A stretch of 50,301 nucleotides of DNA, from positions 1 through 50,301 of IMG/VR virus record IMGVR_UViG_3300032087_003955. The stretch is one strand, 5' to 3'. This document shows positions 9,139-18,600 of the stretch, one piece after another. The first letter of the stretch is position 1. Every line of letters begins with the position of its first letter. Origin of the DNA: a virus. The notes below the pieces were generated by a model. It searched no databases and was not told the DNA's origin. It saw only the letters and a program-made list of their open reading frames with translations. The position numbers and the translations under genes were made by a program.

Positions 9139-9590
9139 TCGAGGATTTCATCTCTAAACTTAAGGGTAAATATAATAACCTTAAGCAAGCACAAGAAAGT
9201 CCCAGAGATCATTCCCATGTACATATCATTTGGAAAGATCTAGGTGATGGTAAGATGACCATCAAACAATGGTATGATTATGAAGGAGAATCAAATCCTT
9301 ATCGTACTCGTTGTCATAAAGTTCTACAAAAAGATGACTACATCATTGTAGAAAACTGGGGAACTGATTGGACTCATAGTCCTGCATTTGATATGAGATT
9401 CACTCTTGTAGATACATTCTATAAAGGTGAATTGATTTATCCAGACCCAATCATTCGTGAAACAACTCTCAAAAGTTTCGTGGAGTTTGATGGGTACACC
9501 TATCGTAGTATGGATCAAGGATGGAAGGATGACAAACTTGTCTGGGGTTCGTTGTCAATCTATGAACTCCAAAAGGAAATTGGGTTTTAA
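9135..9590 (+). CDS. cpeT: CpeT-like phycobiliprotein bilin lyase
   Basis: A 151-aa protein with the hallmarks of the CpcT/CpeT family, including the phage versions: LKGKYNNLKQAQ (10-20), IKQWYD (43-48), NPYRTR (54-59) and a C-terminal WKDDKLVWGSLSIYEL. Family members bind bilins and attach them to phycobiliproteins or chaperone the process; phage CpeT is about this size. It is an auxiliary metabolic gene acting in the host cytoplasm on light-harvesting pigments, and suggests a phycobilin-containing host. It shares the sigma70-type promoter at 8897 with the small ORF upstream. Confidence 0.8.
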   Translation: MIEDFISKLKGKYNNLKQAQESPRDHSHVHIIWKDLGDGKMTIKQWYDYEGESNPYRTRCHKVLQKDDYIIVENWGTDWTHSPAFDMRFTLVDTFYKGELIYPDPIIRETTLKSFVEFDGYTYRSMDQGWKDDKLVWGSLSIYELQKEIGF

Positions 9591-9652
9591 ATCCAAAAAT
9601 CGGGCAGAAAAAATTCCCAGAAATTTTTCACGTGAGAGGTTTTTAAAAAAGT

Positions 9653-9808
9653 ATGCGACCAGAAACACGCAAATCAATGGAGATGCTGTTCTCCGCAAAG
9701 TGGAACTTGCCAAAAGCAGCAAAACATGCTAACCTTACTAATAAGGAAATGAAAATCACATTCAATGAATATTGTGCTTTTCATAAACCCACTTGGAAAT
9801 CCGAGTGA
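9653..9808 (+). CDS. Small protein, 51 aa
   Basis: ATG at 9653, stop at 9806-9808; GAGAGG lies about 13 bases upstream and is the only candidate binding site. The protein is basic and probably helical: MRPETRKSMEMLFSAKWNLP, KAAKHANLTNKEMKITF. The second part could be a short helix-turn-helix (KAAKHANLTNKEMKITFNEY), but it is too short to be sure. It lies between cpeT and tRNA-Leu on the same likely transcript. Confidence 0.55.
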   Translation: MRPETRKSMEMLFSAKWNLPKAAKHANLTNKEMKITFNEYCAFHKPTWKSE

Positions 9809-9908
9809 TCCTTTCTGCAGGTGAGACTAGGTAGTCAGAGATGTTTTATAAACATTTTGCACCAGATTAGTGCCTTTGAGATGGTTCAATTCCATCCACC
9901 TGTACCTT

Positions 9909-9990
9909 GGGAGTGTGATGAAACTGGTAAACATACGACACTTAAAATGTCGCGGCATCGTGCCTTGCGGGTTCAAGTCCCGCCACTCCC
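9909..9990 (+). tRNA. trnL-UAA: tRNA-Leu (anticodon UAA)
   Basis: An 82-nt tRNA. The acceptor stem pairs GGGAGTG (9909-9915) with CACTCCC (9984-9990). The anticodon stem is CGACA/TGTCG around loop CTTAAAA, with anticodon TAA at 9943-9945. A class II variable arm (GGCA-TCG-TGCC, 9954-9964) and T arm GCGGG-TTCAAGT-CCCGC (9967-9983) are complete. CCA is not encoded. It reads UUA and UUG-type leucine codons, common in this AT-rich genome and rarer in most host genes. Confidence 0.95.
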
Positions 9991-10003
9991 ATATAAAAAC
10001 AAT

Positions 10004-10011
10004 GATAAATA
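10004..10011 (+). promoter_or_regulatory. Late promoter box (GATAAATA)
   Basis: GATAAATA fits the NATAAATA late element described in T4-like cyanophages. It sits 13 bases after the tRNA and about 30 before the 1852-aa gene, so it would restart late structural transcription after the early-type island. Confidence 0.55.
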
Positions 10012-10040
10012 GACCTATAGGAATTTAACGCGTTAATACA

Positions 10041-13000
10041 ATGGGTCTTAGTCGTCTGGATAATTTTCTAAAGAGTACCAAAGGTGAGATTCTTTATGTA
10101 GATCCTTCAAGTTTGGATTCTACTGATAGTATCGAGAATAAAGGTAATTCTTTAGCAAGACCATTTAAAACCATTCAAAGGGCACTGCTAGAGGCAGCAC
10201 GTTTCTCCTACCAAGCAGGAGAAAACAATGATAGGTTTGGTAAAACAACTATTCTACTCTATCCTGGTGAACACGTTGTAGATAATAGGCCAGGGTGGAT
10301 ACCAATTCATGATCAAGTGGCAAACACGTACAGACTTAGGTCTGGTACTACTTCTGATGACTTTCCACCACTTGATGTCAATAGCAACTTTGACCTAGAC
10401 AGTCCTAATAACGCATTATATAAACTTAACAGTATTCATGGTGGTGTTATTATTCCTAGAGGTACATCACTTGTAGGTCTTGACCTTAGAAAGACCAAGA
10501 TTATTCCTAAGTATGTTCCTAATCCAGAAAACGATCAAATTGAAAAATCTGCTATTTTCCGTGTAACTGGTGCTTGTTACTTCTGGCAGTTTTCTATCTT
10601 TGATGGAGATCAGACTGGAACTGTATACAAAGACTATACTGATAACGCATTTGTTCCCAATTTCTCACACCATAAACTTACTTGTTTTGAGTATGCTGAT
10701 GGTGTAAATCCAGTATCTATCAATGATGACTTCCTAGTCTATGATGACACAAACACTGACCTTGAAATGTATTATCAAAAGGTTGGTTTTGCATATGGTA
10801 CTCCATCTGGAAGAGAAGTTTCTCCTGACTATCCTTCTGATAGCCTAGACATTCAACCAAAGGTTGATGAGTACCGTATTGTTGGTTCTACTGGTGCTGA
10901 AGTAGGAATTACTAGTATTAAATCTGGTGATGGATTGATTTCTTCAACAGAAATTACAGTTACCCTAGAGAATGAAGTCCCTGGTCTAGATGTAAATACT
11001 CCAATTCGTATTGAAGGTATTGCTGATGCTGGTTATGACGGTCAGTATGCAGTATTTGAAGTTATTTCTTCTACAGAGATTAAGTATCAGGTTTCTGTTC
11101 CACCAGTTAATGCATTACCATCAACAACTTCTGGTGCAACACTGAATATTTCAGTTGATACTGTTACATCTGCATCACCATATATCTTTAACATCTCTCT
11201 GAGATCTGTTTTTGGTATGAATGGACTTCATGCTGATGGATCTAAGGCAACTGGATTCAAGTCTATGGTTCTTGCCCAATTTACGGGTATTGGTCTTCAA
11301 AAAGATGATAATGCATTTGTTAAGTATAATCCAACAAATGGTCTTTATGAAGGTGATCAAGCATCAGGTAATGAAAATATTCATACTGACTCAAGAGCAA
11401 GATATAGACCAGATTGGGAAAACCACCACATTAAGTGTAGCAATAATGCACTTCTACAGATCGTTTCTGTTTTCGCAATTGGTTTTGCCAATCACTTCCT
11501 ATTAGAATCTGGTGGTGACGCATCTATCACAAACTCTAACTCTAACTTTGGTGCAAGATCTCTAGTTTCTAAAGGATTCCGTCCAGAGGCATTCCCAAGA
11601 GATGATGTTGGATACATTACTCATATTATTAACCCCAAAGAGATTGAATCTGAAGAAGTTGGTATTGAGTTCTTAGGTATTGACGTTGGAGTTTCTACTT
11701 CTGTTGGTATTGCAACTACAAGTAAACTTTTCCTATATGAGGAAACCAACGTAGATATTCCTCCAGCAACTGTAATTGATGGATATAGAATTGGTTCAAA
11801 GAAAGATGAGGCACTAAAAGTTCTTCTTGCATCAGGTAATGAGATTGAGACATACCATTCCAAAGTTGTAATGCCCAATACTGAGGGTACTGCAAGTGAA
11901 GCAATCTCTGAAAAAATTCATAAAGTATCTCAAACCAATGGTATAAATGATATCGCATCAAATACACTTACATTAACCGAAGGTCATACATTCCTAAATG
12001 GTGAAACTATTAGAATTATTAGTGAGAATGGTCATCTTCCAGATGGACTAACAGAAAATAAAATTTATTATGCTATCACCACAGCTATTTCACCAAATCC
12101 TGCTCTAAATGGTGATGAAATTAAGATTGCAGCAACACTAAATGATGCTAACAACGATATTCCAATTACTATCAATAATACTGGGGGTATTTTAAGTGTT
12201 GTTAGTAGAGTATCTGATAAGTCTGCTGGTGATCTTGGACACCCAGTTCAGTTTGATGCTGCACAAGGTCAATGGTATATTAATGTCTCTACAGGAAATA
12301 CTGATGTAAGCATCTATAATCAATTATGGACAAGAGGTGTTGCAGAACTTGGTGAAACAACTCCAAGAACATTTGTTCTTAGAAAGCCAAGTGATAGAAA
12401 TGTTGAAGGAAGTCTTTATAAGTTAAGATATGTTCTTCCAAAAGATTCTGCTACTCTGGCAAGACCTCCTGTAGATGGATTCATACTTCAAGAATCTAAT
12501 AACATTGATGGTGCATCTGATGAAGAAGTCGGAAGATATCTAAGTTTTGAGAGTGAAACTTTATCAAACTCTACAGAGTTTAGAAACTTTAAGTTTGTTG
12601 CAGATGCAGAATGGAGTGCTATTACTGAAAAAGCAACAATTAGAACAGAACTTCCACATAATTTAACTGTTGGATCACAAGTAGAAATCACCAATATAAT
12701 CAGTGGACTTAATACTACTGGTCTTGCAAATAAAGGATATAATGGGACATTTATTGTAGATTCCATTGACAATAGAAAAGAGTTTAAGGTTTCTATTCCT
12801 ACAAATCCTGGTGATTTTACAAGTGATACATCCATTCGCAATCAAAATCTTCCAAAACTTAAGAAGAAAAAGCATGGTGGAACATATCTTGTTTATAAAT
12901 CAGAAGAAATTAAACCATATGTACAAAATGAGCAAGATGGAATTTATCATCTAACAGTTCTTAATTCTTCCAATTCACCAAATGTCTCTCCATTTACTGG

Positions 13001-15599
13001 AGTAAACCTACTTCAACCAGTTGGCAATCTTTATCCAGAATATGATAGGGACAATCCAACTTCTGATCCTAATGCTGCAAGATGTTTTGCAGTTCCTGAT
13101 CCAATCGGTAAAGTTGTAATTAATGATCCTGAAAAGAGCATTACTAAAGAAACTGTAATTCAAAATCTAATTGATCATGGTGTTGGTATTGCAATTACAG
13201 ATATTTCATCAGATAGTGCGTCTGATGAAGTAAACCATACTATCTTTACAAAAGAAGATCATGGATTGAATAGAATTATTGAAGTTGAAATTGTTGATGG
13301 TGGAACAAATTATGGTACTGGTATTGGTATTACTGAGAATCTCTATAATGCACAGCTAGTTGGATATGCTGGATCCAATACTGGTGCTCATGCAACAGCA
13401 AGAGTTCAAGTTTCTTCTGCTGGAACACTTGCATCACTTGAAATTATGGATGGTGGTTCTGCATATGGTGTAGGTAACACACTTTCTGTTGTAGGTATTG
13501 CAACATCTGCTTCTGGTCATGTTCCAGGTACAGTAAGAGTAACTAGAATTTATAATAATATTGGAGATTCATTGACTGTTGAAAGAGTTAGTGAACTATA
13601 TGATGATTATAATCAAACATATAAAATTGATAATGTAATTCCTGGAGAGACAAACAAATTTACTGTTGTATCTTCAAGTGCAATTTCAGTAGCAAATACC
13701 ACAGGTATTGGAGCAGATAATGCAGAATTATCTCATGCGATTCTAACTGGCAAATCTTTCTCAATTCTATCTGCAGACTTTACTCAAGCAACTGGTATTG
13801 CAACATTTACTCTTGATGAAAATCATGGTATTCAAGTAAATGATAAAGTCATTGTCGGTGGTTGTACTGGAGAAAGTGCAATCTTCAATAACAATCATAT
13901 TGTTAATAAAATTAATTCCTTAGATCAATTAACTTTAAATGTTGGTATTGGAACCACATCTGTTCTACTAGGTGGTTCACCAACTCTTTATAAGACTACA
14001 TTAACATCAAAAGGTGGTGATATTACCAAAGGCAATGAAAGTTTCAGCAGCAGAATTTCTATCCAGTATGGAAATGCTTCAGGAACTCTTGCAGCATCAA
14101 TGTCTAAGGTTGACACCAATATGAACATTACTGATCTAGACGATCTAGATCTTCAGATTGGGGATTACTTACTAATTGATGATGAGATTGTAAGAATTAA
14201 GCAATCAGTAACTGGAAATCCTGTAAAAGTATTCAGGGCACTACTAGGAACTGAAGCAAGTTCACATCTCAATGGTGCAAGATTCCAGAGAATTATTGCA
14301 AAACCAATCGAACTAAGAAGACACTCTATTATCCGTGCTTCTGGTCATACGTTTGAATATCTAGGTTATGGTCCTGGTAACTACTCTACTGCATTCCCAG
14401 ATCGTCATGATCGTCAACTAAGTGCAGCAGAAGAAGTTCTTTCACAATCCTTTACTGAAGAAGGTGGATTTGTAGTTTACACTGGCATGAATAGTGATGG
14501 TGACTTCTATATCTCTAACAAGAGAGTTATCACTACTGCTGGTGATGAAGAAGTATTCTCCACTCCACGTCCAAGATTTAGAGGAGAATCAAAAGAAGTA
14601 CCAGATAATAAACTTGGTTTCAATGTTATTAAGGCATCTGAAATTAATGTTACCGATGCAGTAAGAATTGAAGGTGGTGAAAGTAAAACTACCGTCTCTT
14701 CCTTTGATGGTCCAGTAATTCTTAATAATAAACTTACTGTCACATCAAATAAAGGAATTGAATCACCAAATCTATTCTTACAAGGTGAAGAAACTGTTTC
14801 TAGACAATACACTGTAGGTATCACTCAACCAGCATCTGCAATTCTTTTAGTCGGTCAAGGTGCAGGAAACCCAGGTGACGTTATCTTCAACGGCAACCCA
14901 TTCAAGGGCAATAATGCTGGTTGGATCTACACTACTGATAATGATTGGTATCCATGGGGTGTTATTTCAAATCAAAAGGATATTTTTGAGATTAATGGAT
15001 ACTTTATCGGAACATTCACTGGTGATGGTTCTGGTCTAACAAACGTATCCGATATTTGGGCTGTTGATTCTATCGGTATTCACACTAGTGTAAACGTTGG
15101 TTTTGGTACTACTAATAGTGCAAAAGCAAATGTAGCAATGTATTGTCAAGGCAATGCAGAAATCACTGGTACAATGAAAGTGTTTGAAATTATTGAAAAT
15201 ACTACAATTGACAATACTACTTCAATTGGTGGTATTGGAGCAACAACACTTGAATTGGATCTTGATACGTCTTCAATCTACTACTATACACTAGATGCTG
15301 CAGACAATTGGGCAGTTAACTTTACTGCTTCTGCTGGTGTTGCTCTCACCAGTTTCTTGAATGTTGGTGATTCTCTAACAGTTGCGATTACAACTAAGCA
15401 AGGTCCAACACCATATTACAATAATCAAGTTTATATTGATAGCATACTGATGTCTCCAAGATACTATGGTTCACTTGCAATAAATAGTGGAAATGCAAAT
15501 AGTATAGACTTGTATACATATGTGTTGGTCAGAAAGAATGATTCTGGTGATCCAGTTTCTGATTTTGACGTTCTATACTCTCAGTCACAATATCAATAA
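10041..15599 (+). CDS. Giant tail-fibre/baseplate structural protein, 1852 aa
   Basis: The largest gene here. The N-terminal about 300 residues (GEILYVDPSSLDSTDS, RPFKTIQRALLEAARFSYQ, HGGVIIPRGTSLVGLDLRKT) look like a pectin-lyase-type right-handed beta-helix, a common fold in phage tailspikes. The rest is Thr/Ser/Gly/Asn-rich beta repeats, including GSGY-type units (VDGGTNYGTGIGI; MDGGSAYGVGNTLSV) at nt 13290-13500 and a fibre-shaft signature FTGDGSGLTNV near nt 15020. A short globular C-terminus follows. No catalytic motif is visible. It probably forms a fibre or an extended baseplate arm, expressed late. Confidence 0.7.
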   Translation: MGLSRLDNFLKSTKGEILYVDPSSLDSTDSIENKGNSLARPFKTIQRALLEAARFSYQAGENNDRFGKTTILLYPGEHVVDNRPGWIPIHDQVANTYRLRSGTTSDDFPPLDVNSNFDLDSPNNALYKLNSIHGGVIIPRGTSLVGLDLRKTKIIPKYVPNPENDQIEKSAIFRVTGACYFWQFSIFDGDQTGTVYKDYTDNAFVPNFSHHKLTCFEYADGVNPVSINDDFLVYDDTNTDLEMYYQKVGFAYGTPSGREVSPDYPSDSLDIQPKVDEYRIVGSTGAEVGITSIKSGDGLISSTEITVTLENEVPGLDVNTPIRIEGIADAGYDGQYAVFEVISSTEIKYQVSVPPVNALPSTTSGATLNISVDTVTSASPYIFNISLRSVFGMNGLHADGSKATGFKSMVLAQFTGIGLQKDDNAFVKYNPTNGLYEGDQASGNENIHTDSRARYRPDWENHHIKCSNNALLQIVSVFAIGFANHFLLESGGDASITNSNSNFGARSLVSKGFRPEAFPRDDVGYITHIINPKEIESEEVGIEFLGIDVGVSTSVGIATTSKLFLYEETNVDIPPATVIDGYRIGSKKDEALKVLLASGNEIETYHSKVVMPNTEGTASEAISEKIHKVSQTNGINDIASNTLTLTEGHTFLNGETIRIISENGHLPDGLTENKIYYAITTAISPNPALNGDEIKIAATLNDANNDIPITINNTGGILSVVSRVSDKSAGDLGHPVQFDAAQGQWYINVSTGNTDVSIYNQLWTRGVAELGETTPRTFVLRKPSDRNVEGSLYKLRYVLPKDSATLARPPVDGFILQESNNIDGASDEEVGRYLSFESETLSNSTEFRNFKFVADAEWSAITEKATIRTELPHNLTVGSQVEITNIISGLNTTGLANKGYNGTFIVDSIDNRKEFKVSIPTNPGDFTSDTSIRNQNLPKLKKKKHGGTYLVYKSEEIKPYVQNEQDGIYHLTVLNSSNSPNVSPFTGVNLLQPVGNLYPEYDRDNPTSDPNAARCFAVPDPIGKVVINDPEKSITKETVIQNLIDHGVGIAITDISSDSASDEVNHTIFTKEDHGLNRIIEVEIVDGGTNYGTGIGITENLYNAQLVGYAGSNTGAHATARVQVSSAGTLASLEIMDGGSAYGVGNTLSVVGIATSASGHVPGTVRVTRIYNNIGDSLTVERVSELYDDYNQTYKIDNVIPGETNKFTVVSSSAISVANTTGIGADNAELSHAILTGKSFSILSADFTQATGIATFTLDENHGIQVNDKVIVGGCTGESAIFNNNHIVNKINSLDQLTLNVGIGTTSVLLGGSPTLYKTTLTSKGGDITKGNESFSSRISIQYGNASGTLAASMSKVDTNMNITDLDDLDLQIGDYLLIDDEIVRIKQSVTGNPVKVFRALLGTEASSHLNGARFQRIIAKPIELRRHSIIRASGHTFEYLGYGPGNYSTAFPDRHDRQLSAAEEVLSQSFTEEGGFVVYTGMNSDGDFYISNKRVITTAGDEEVFSTPRPRFRGESKEVPDNKLGFNVIKASEINVTDAVRIEGGESKTTVSSFDGPVILNNKLTVTSNKGIESPNLFLQGEETVSRQYTVGITQPASAILLVGQGAGNPGDVIFNGNPFKGNNAGWIYTTDNDWYPWGVISNQKDIFEINGYFIGTFTGDGSGLTNVSDIWAVDSIGIHTSVNVGFGTTNSAKANVAMYCQGNAEITGTMKVFEIIENTTIDNTTSIGGIGATTLELDLDTSSIYYYTLDAADNWAVNFTASAGVALTSFLNVGDSLTVAITTKQGPTPYYNNQVYIDSILMSPRYYGSLAINSGNANSIDLYTYVLVRKNDSGDPVSDFDVLYSQSQYQ

Positions 15600-15612
15600 G
15601 GAGTAGGATAAA

Positions 15613-18600
15613 ATGCCTTTAATTGGTGCTCAGGGTCCTGGATCTAATATATCATGGAGAGGTAATCTTGATGAGTATCCAGATGAGTTTAATTTCCCAG
15701 AAGTTATAGATGTTTTACCAGGAGATCCTGGTATTTCAACTTCTCAGACAATTACAGGCATTAACTACAAAGCTGGAGTTACTGCTGTTGGATCAGCATG
15801 TTCTGTCAGAGTAACTCCATATAATGATGAGACTCAAACATATGGTACACCTACTGATTTTTTACCTGCCACTGTAGACAATCCAGTTATTATTAGAAAT
15901 AATGATAAAGTAGAATTGCAAATTCTTACTGAGGAAGCATCTGGTAGAAATGACTATAATAGAGTCTATCCAACAACTATAACCATTGGAACAAGACCTT
16001 CAGTTGAATGGTCTGTTACAACATATCCTCTTGATGATATTCCAGATCCATTTTCTTTCAATGGATTAACAAACTTAGAAACTAATACTCTCACTGTTAG
16101 TAATACAGTCACTGTAACAGGTATTGATGACGTTATTGGTGTAGATATTTTTATAGTCTCAACGACTGGTGAACTAAGTATTAATGGTGGTCCATTTGGA
16201 AGTACTGGTAAGATATTTGATGGTGATACTTTACAACTTAGAAATACAACTACCAACACATACTCAACTTCACTAGTCACAACGGTTCAGTTAGGCAATA
16301 CTACAGAAGATTTTATTATTGTAACAAGAGCAGCTGATACTACTGTTAATGATTTTAGTTTTACTTCAGTTACTGATGTTGACGTTAATACTTTCCACGA
16401 ATCAAATACAATAACAATTAGTGGTGCTGACGAAAACGTCAATGGAAATAATCCACTACCAATTTCTATCACTGGTGGTCAATATAGAATTGTAAGAGAC
16501 GGTCAAGTAATTCAAGACTATACAGATCAATCTGGTGAAACTCAAAACGGTGATGAGATCACACTAAAGGTACAAGCACCTAGTTCATATACAAGCACTC
16601 AAACAGCATCAGTAACTATTTCTCAATTAACTAGGAATTTTTCTGCAACGACTAGAGAAAGACCTATTGACACAATTCCAGATCAATTTACTTTTACTGA
16701 TCAAATTGATGTAAATAGAAATAAGACAATTACAAGTAATACAATCACATTATCAGGAATGACTGATTTTGGTGATGAAGGAACTGCAACAATTAGTAGT
16801 GCATCTGATGTTAATGCCAAGTTTAAAGTTGTTAGAGGTGATACAACTGTAAGAGATTATAGTAGTGCATCATTTGGTGTTAGAAATGGTGATCAAATTA
16901 CTTTACAACTTACATCATCACCAAATTCTTTAGGAGCAGTATCCGCAACGTTTACAATTGCTGGTTTAAATACATTCAATGTATTAAGTGGTGTTAATGG
17001 ATCTACATCCGATACTTGGAATGTTACTTCCGCACAAAGATTTTGTACTATAACTGATTTCAATCTTACGAATAGAACTGGAGATTCTGGAGAATTGAAT
17101 CCTGGTCAATTGGCATCAACATCATTTATTGCTACTGGATTTGATGAAGACTGTGGTATGACAGTATCTACATCAAATGCAAACTCATATCTAAAAATTG
17201 GTTCTCGTCAAGGAACTTCTTTAAGTAACGTTCAAATTGATGATGTTGTCGAAGTTTATATGACAACACCATACTATGATCAAACAAGAACGACTACTGT
17301 TACATTAACTTCATCTTTTGGAACGAGTAGAAGTAAAAACTGGACTATTGGACCTGTATCACCTCCACCACCAGAAATAACTTTAGATGCACAGGCAAGA
17401 AGTGTTCCATTCGTTTTCCCAGATGGTGGTACTGCTGTTCTTACATATACTTATAACTATGTAACACAATCTTCTGTTACTGCAACTGGTCCAGGATTTA
17501 ATCTTAGTAGCATTTCCCCGAATACCTTAAGTAGTGGTGCAAAGAGTGGAACTTATGTTGTAGGAAACTTGCAAAATGGATCAAATGACTTCTCCTTGAG
17601 AGTTTCTAACTCTAGTGGAAGTGTTACTGATAATGTTACGGTTCTTGTTGGAACTCCACCACCACCAACTGTAACACTTTGTCCTTCAAATACTTCTACT
17701 TGCTCAAGCACTTCCACAAAAAATAAAGGAGATAACATTAGGCTTTATTGGAAGACTACAAATACAGTTACGACAGAATCTCCAGATTTTAATACTGGAG
17801 GAAATCAAAATGGAAATGTTTTGATTAGTAATTTGCAGCAGGATAATAAAACGTTTACTGTTAGAGCAACTGGTGCTGGAACAAATCCAGTTACAGTTCA
17901 AGCACAACATACGGTTGACTTAAGACCTGCGGTTAGTATATCTGCAAGTAGTACTAATATTAATACAGGACAATCTATTACTCTTACATGGTCATCAGAT
18001 TTTGCTACAAGTGTTGTAAATACTAGTGGACAAGGATTTAGTACAAATCAATTAAATGGATCAACTACAGTAACTCCACCAAAAGGAAATGTTACTTATG
18101 GAATTACAGTAAGAGACTCCATTGGACTTGAAAGTTCTGCTTCAGTTACAATTACAGTTACTGATGACGTGACTGTTGATAGCTTCTCAATGAGCCCATC
18201 ATCAGTTAATAATGTAAACAGAAGTTCAAATCATGAATCTGAACCAAGATGGGGTGGTTCTGGAACAACTGTTAGAGGTTTATCACCTGGTGTAAGTGTA
18301 ACTGCAAGGGTTACTAATGGTGTATTTACAAGTGGAGGAACAACAAAAACAGTATCAAATGGGACATCATCTTCAAGTTTAAGAATTAGAGTAACTGCTT
18401 CTAGTAGCTATTCTACAGCAAAAACTGCTACATTGAACATTAATGGAGTATCTGCAACATTTAAAGTAACTACCGAATCATGTGTCGTATTTAATAGTAC
18501 AGATAGTCATGATGGATTATCATTCAATACTAGAAGATGCTATGCTTCTGGTGGGTTTAATCAAGTATGTTTCCGCAATATAAGAAGTGGTTCTGGAAAC

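Noticed and set aside
9600-9635. AT-rich inverted repeat (AAAAATT/AATTTTT) after cpeT as a terminator
   Set aside because: A/T-only stem is weak and is followed by a plausible gene and tRNA that probably share the transcript.
9821-10012. 63-codon + strand frame over the tRNA region
   Set aside because: It runs through the whole tRNA-Leu; the tRNA folds perfectly, and the frame has no good ribosome binding site.
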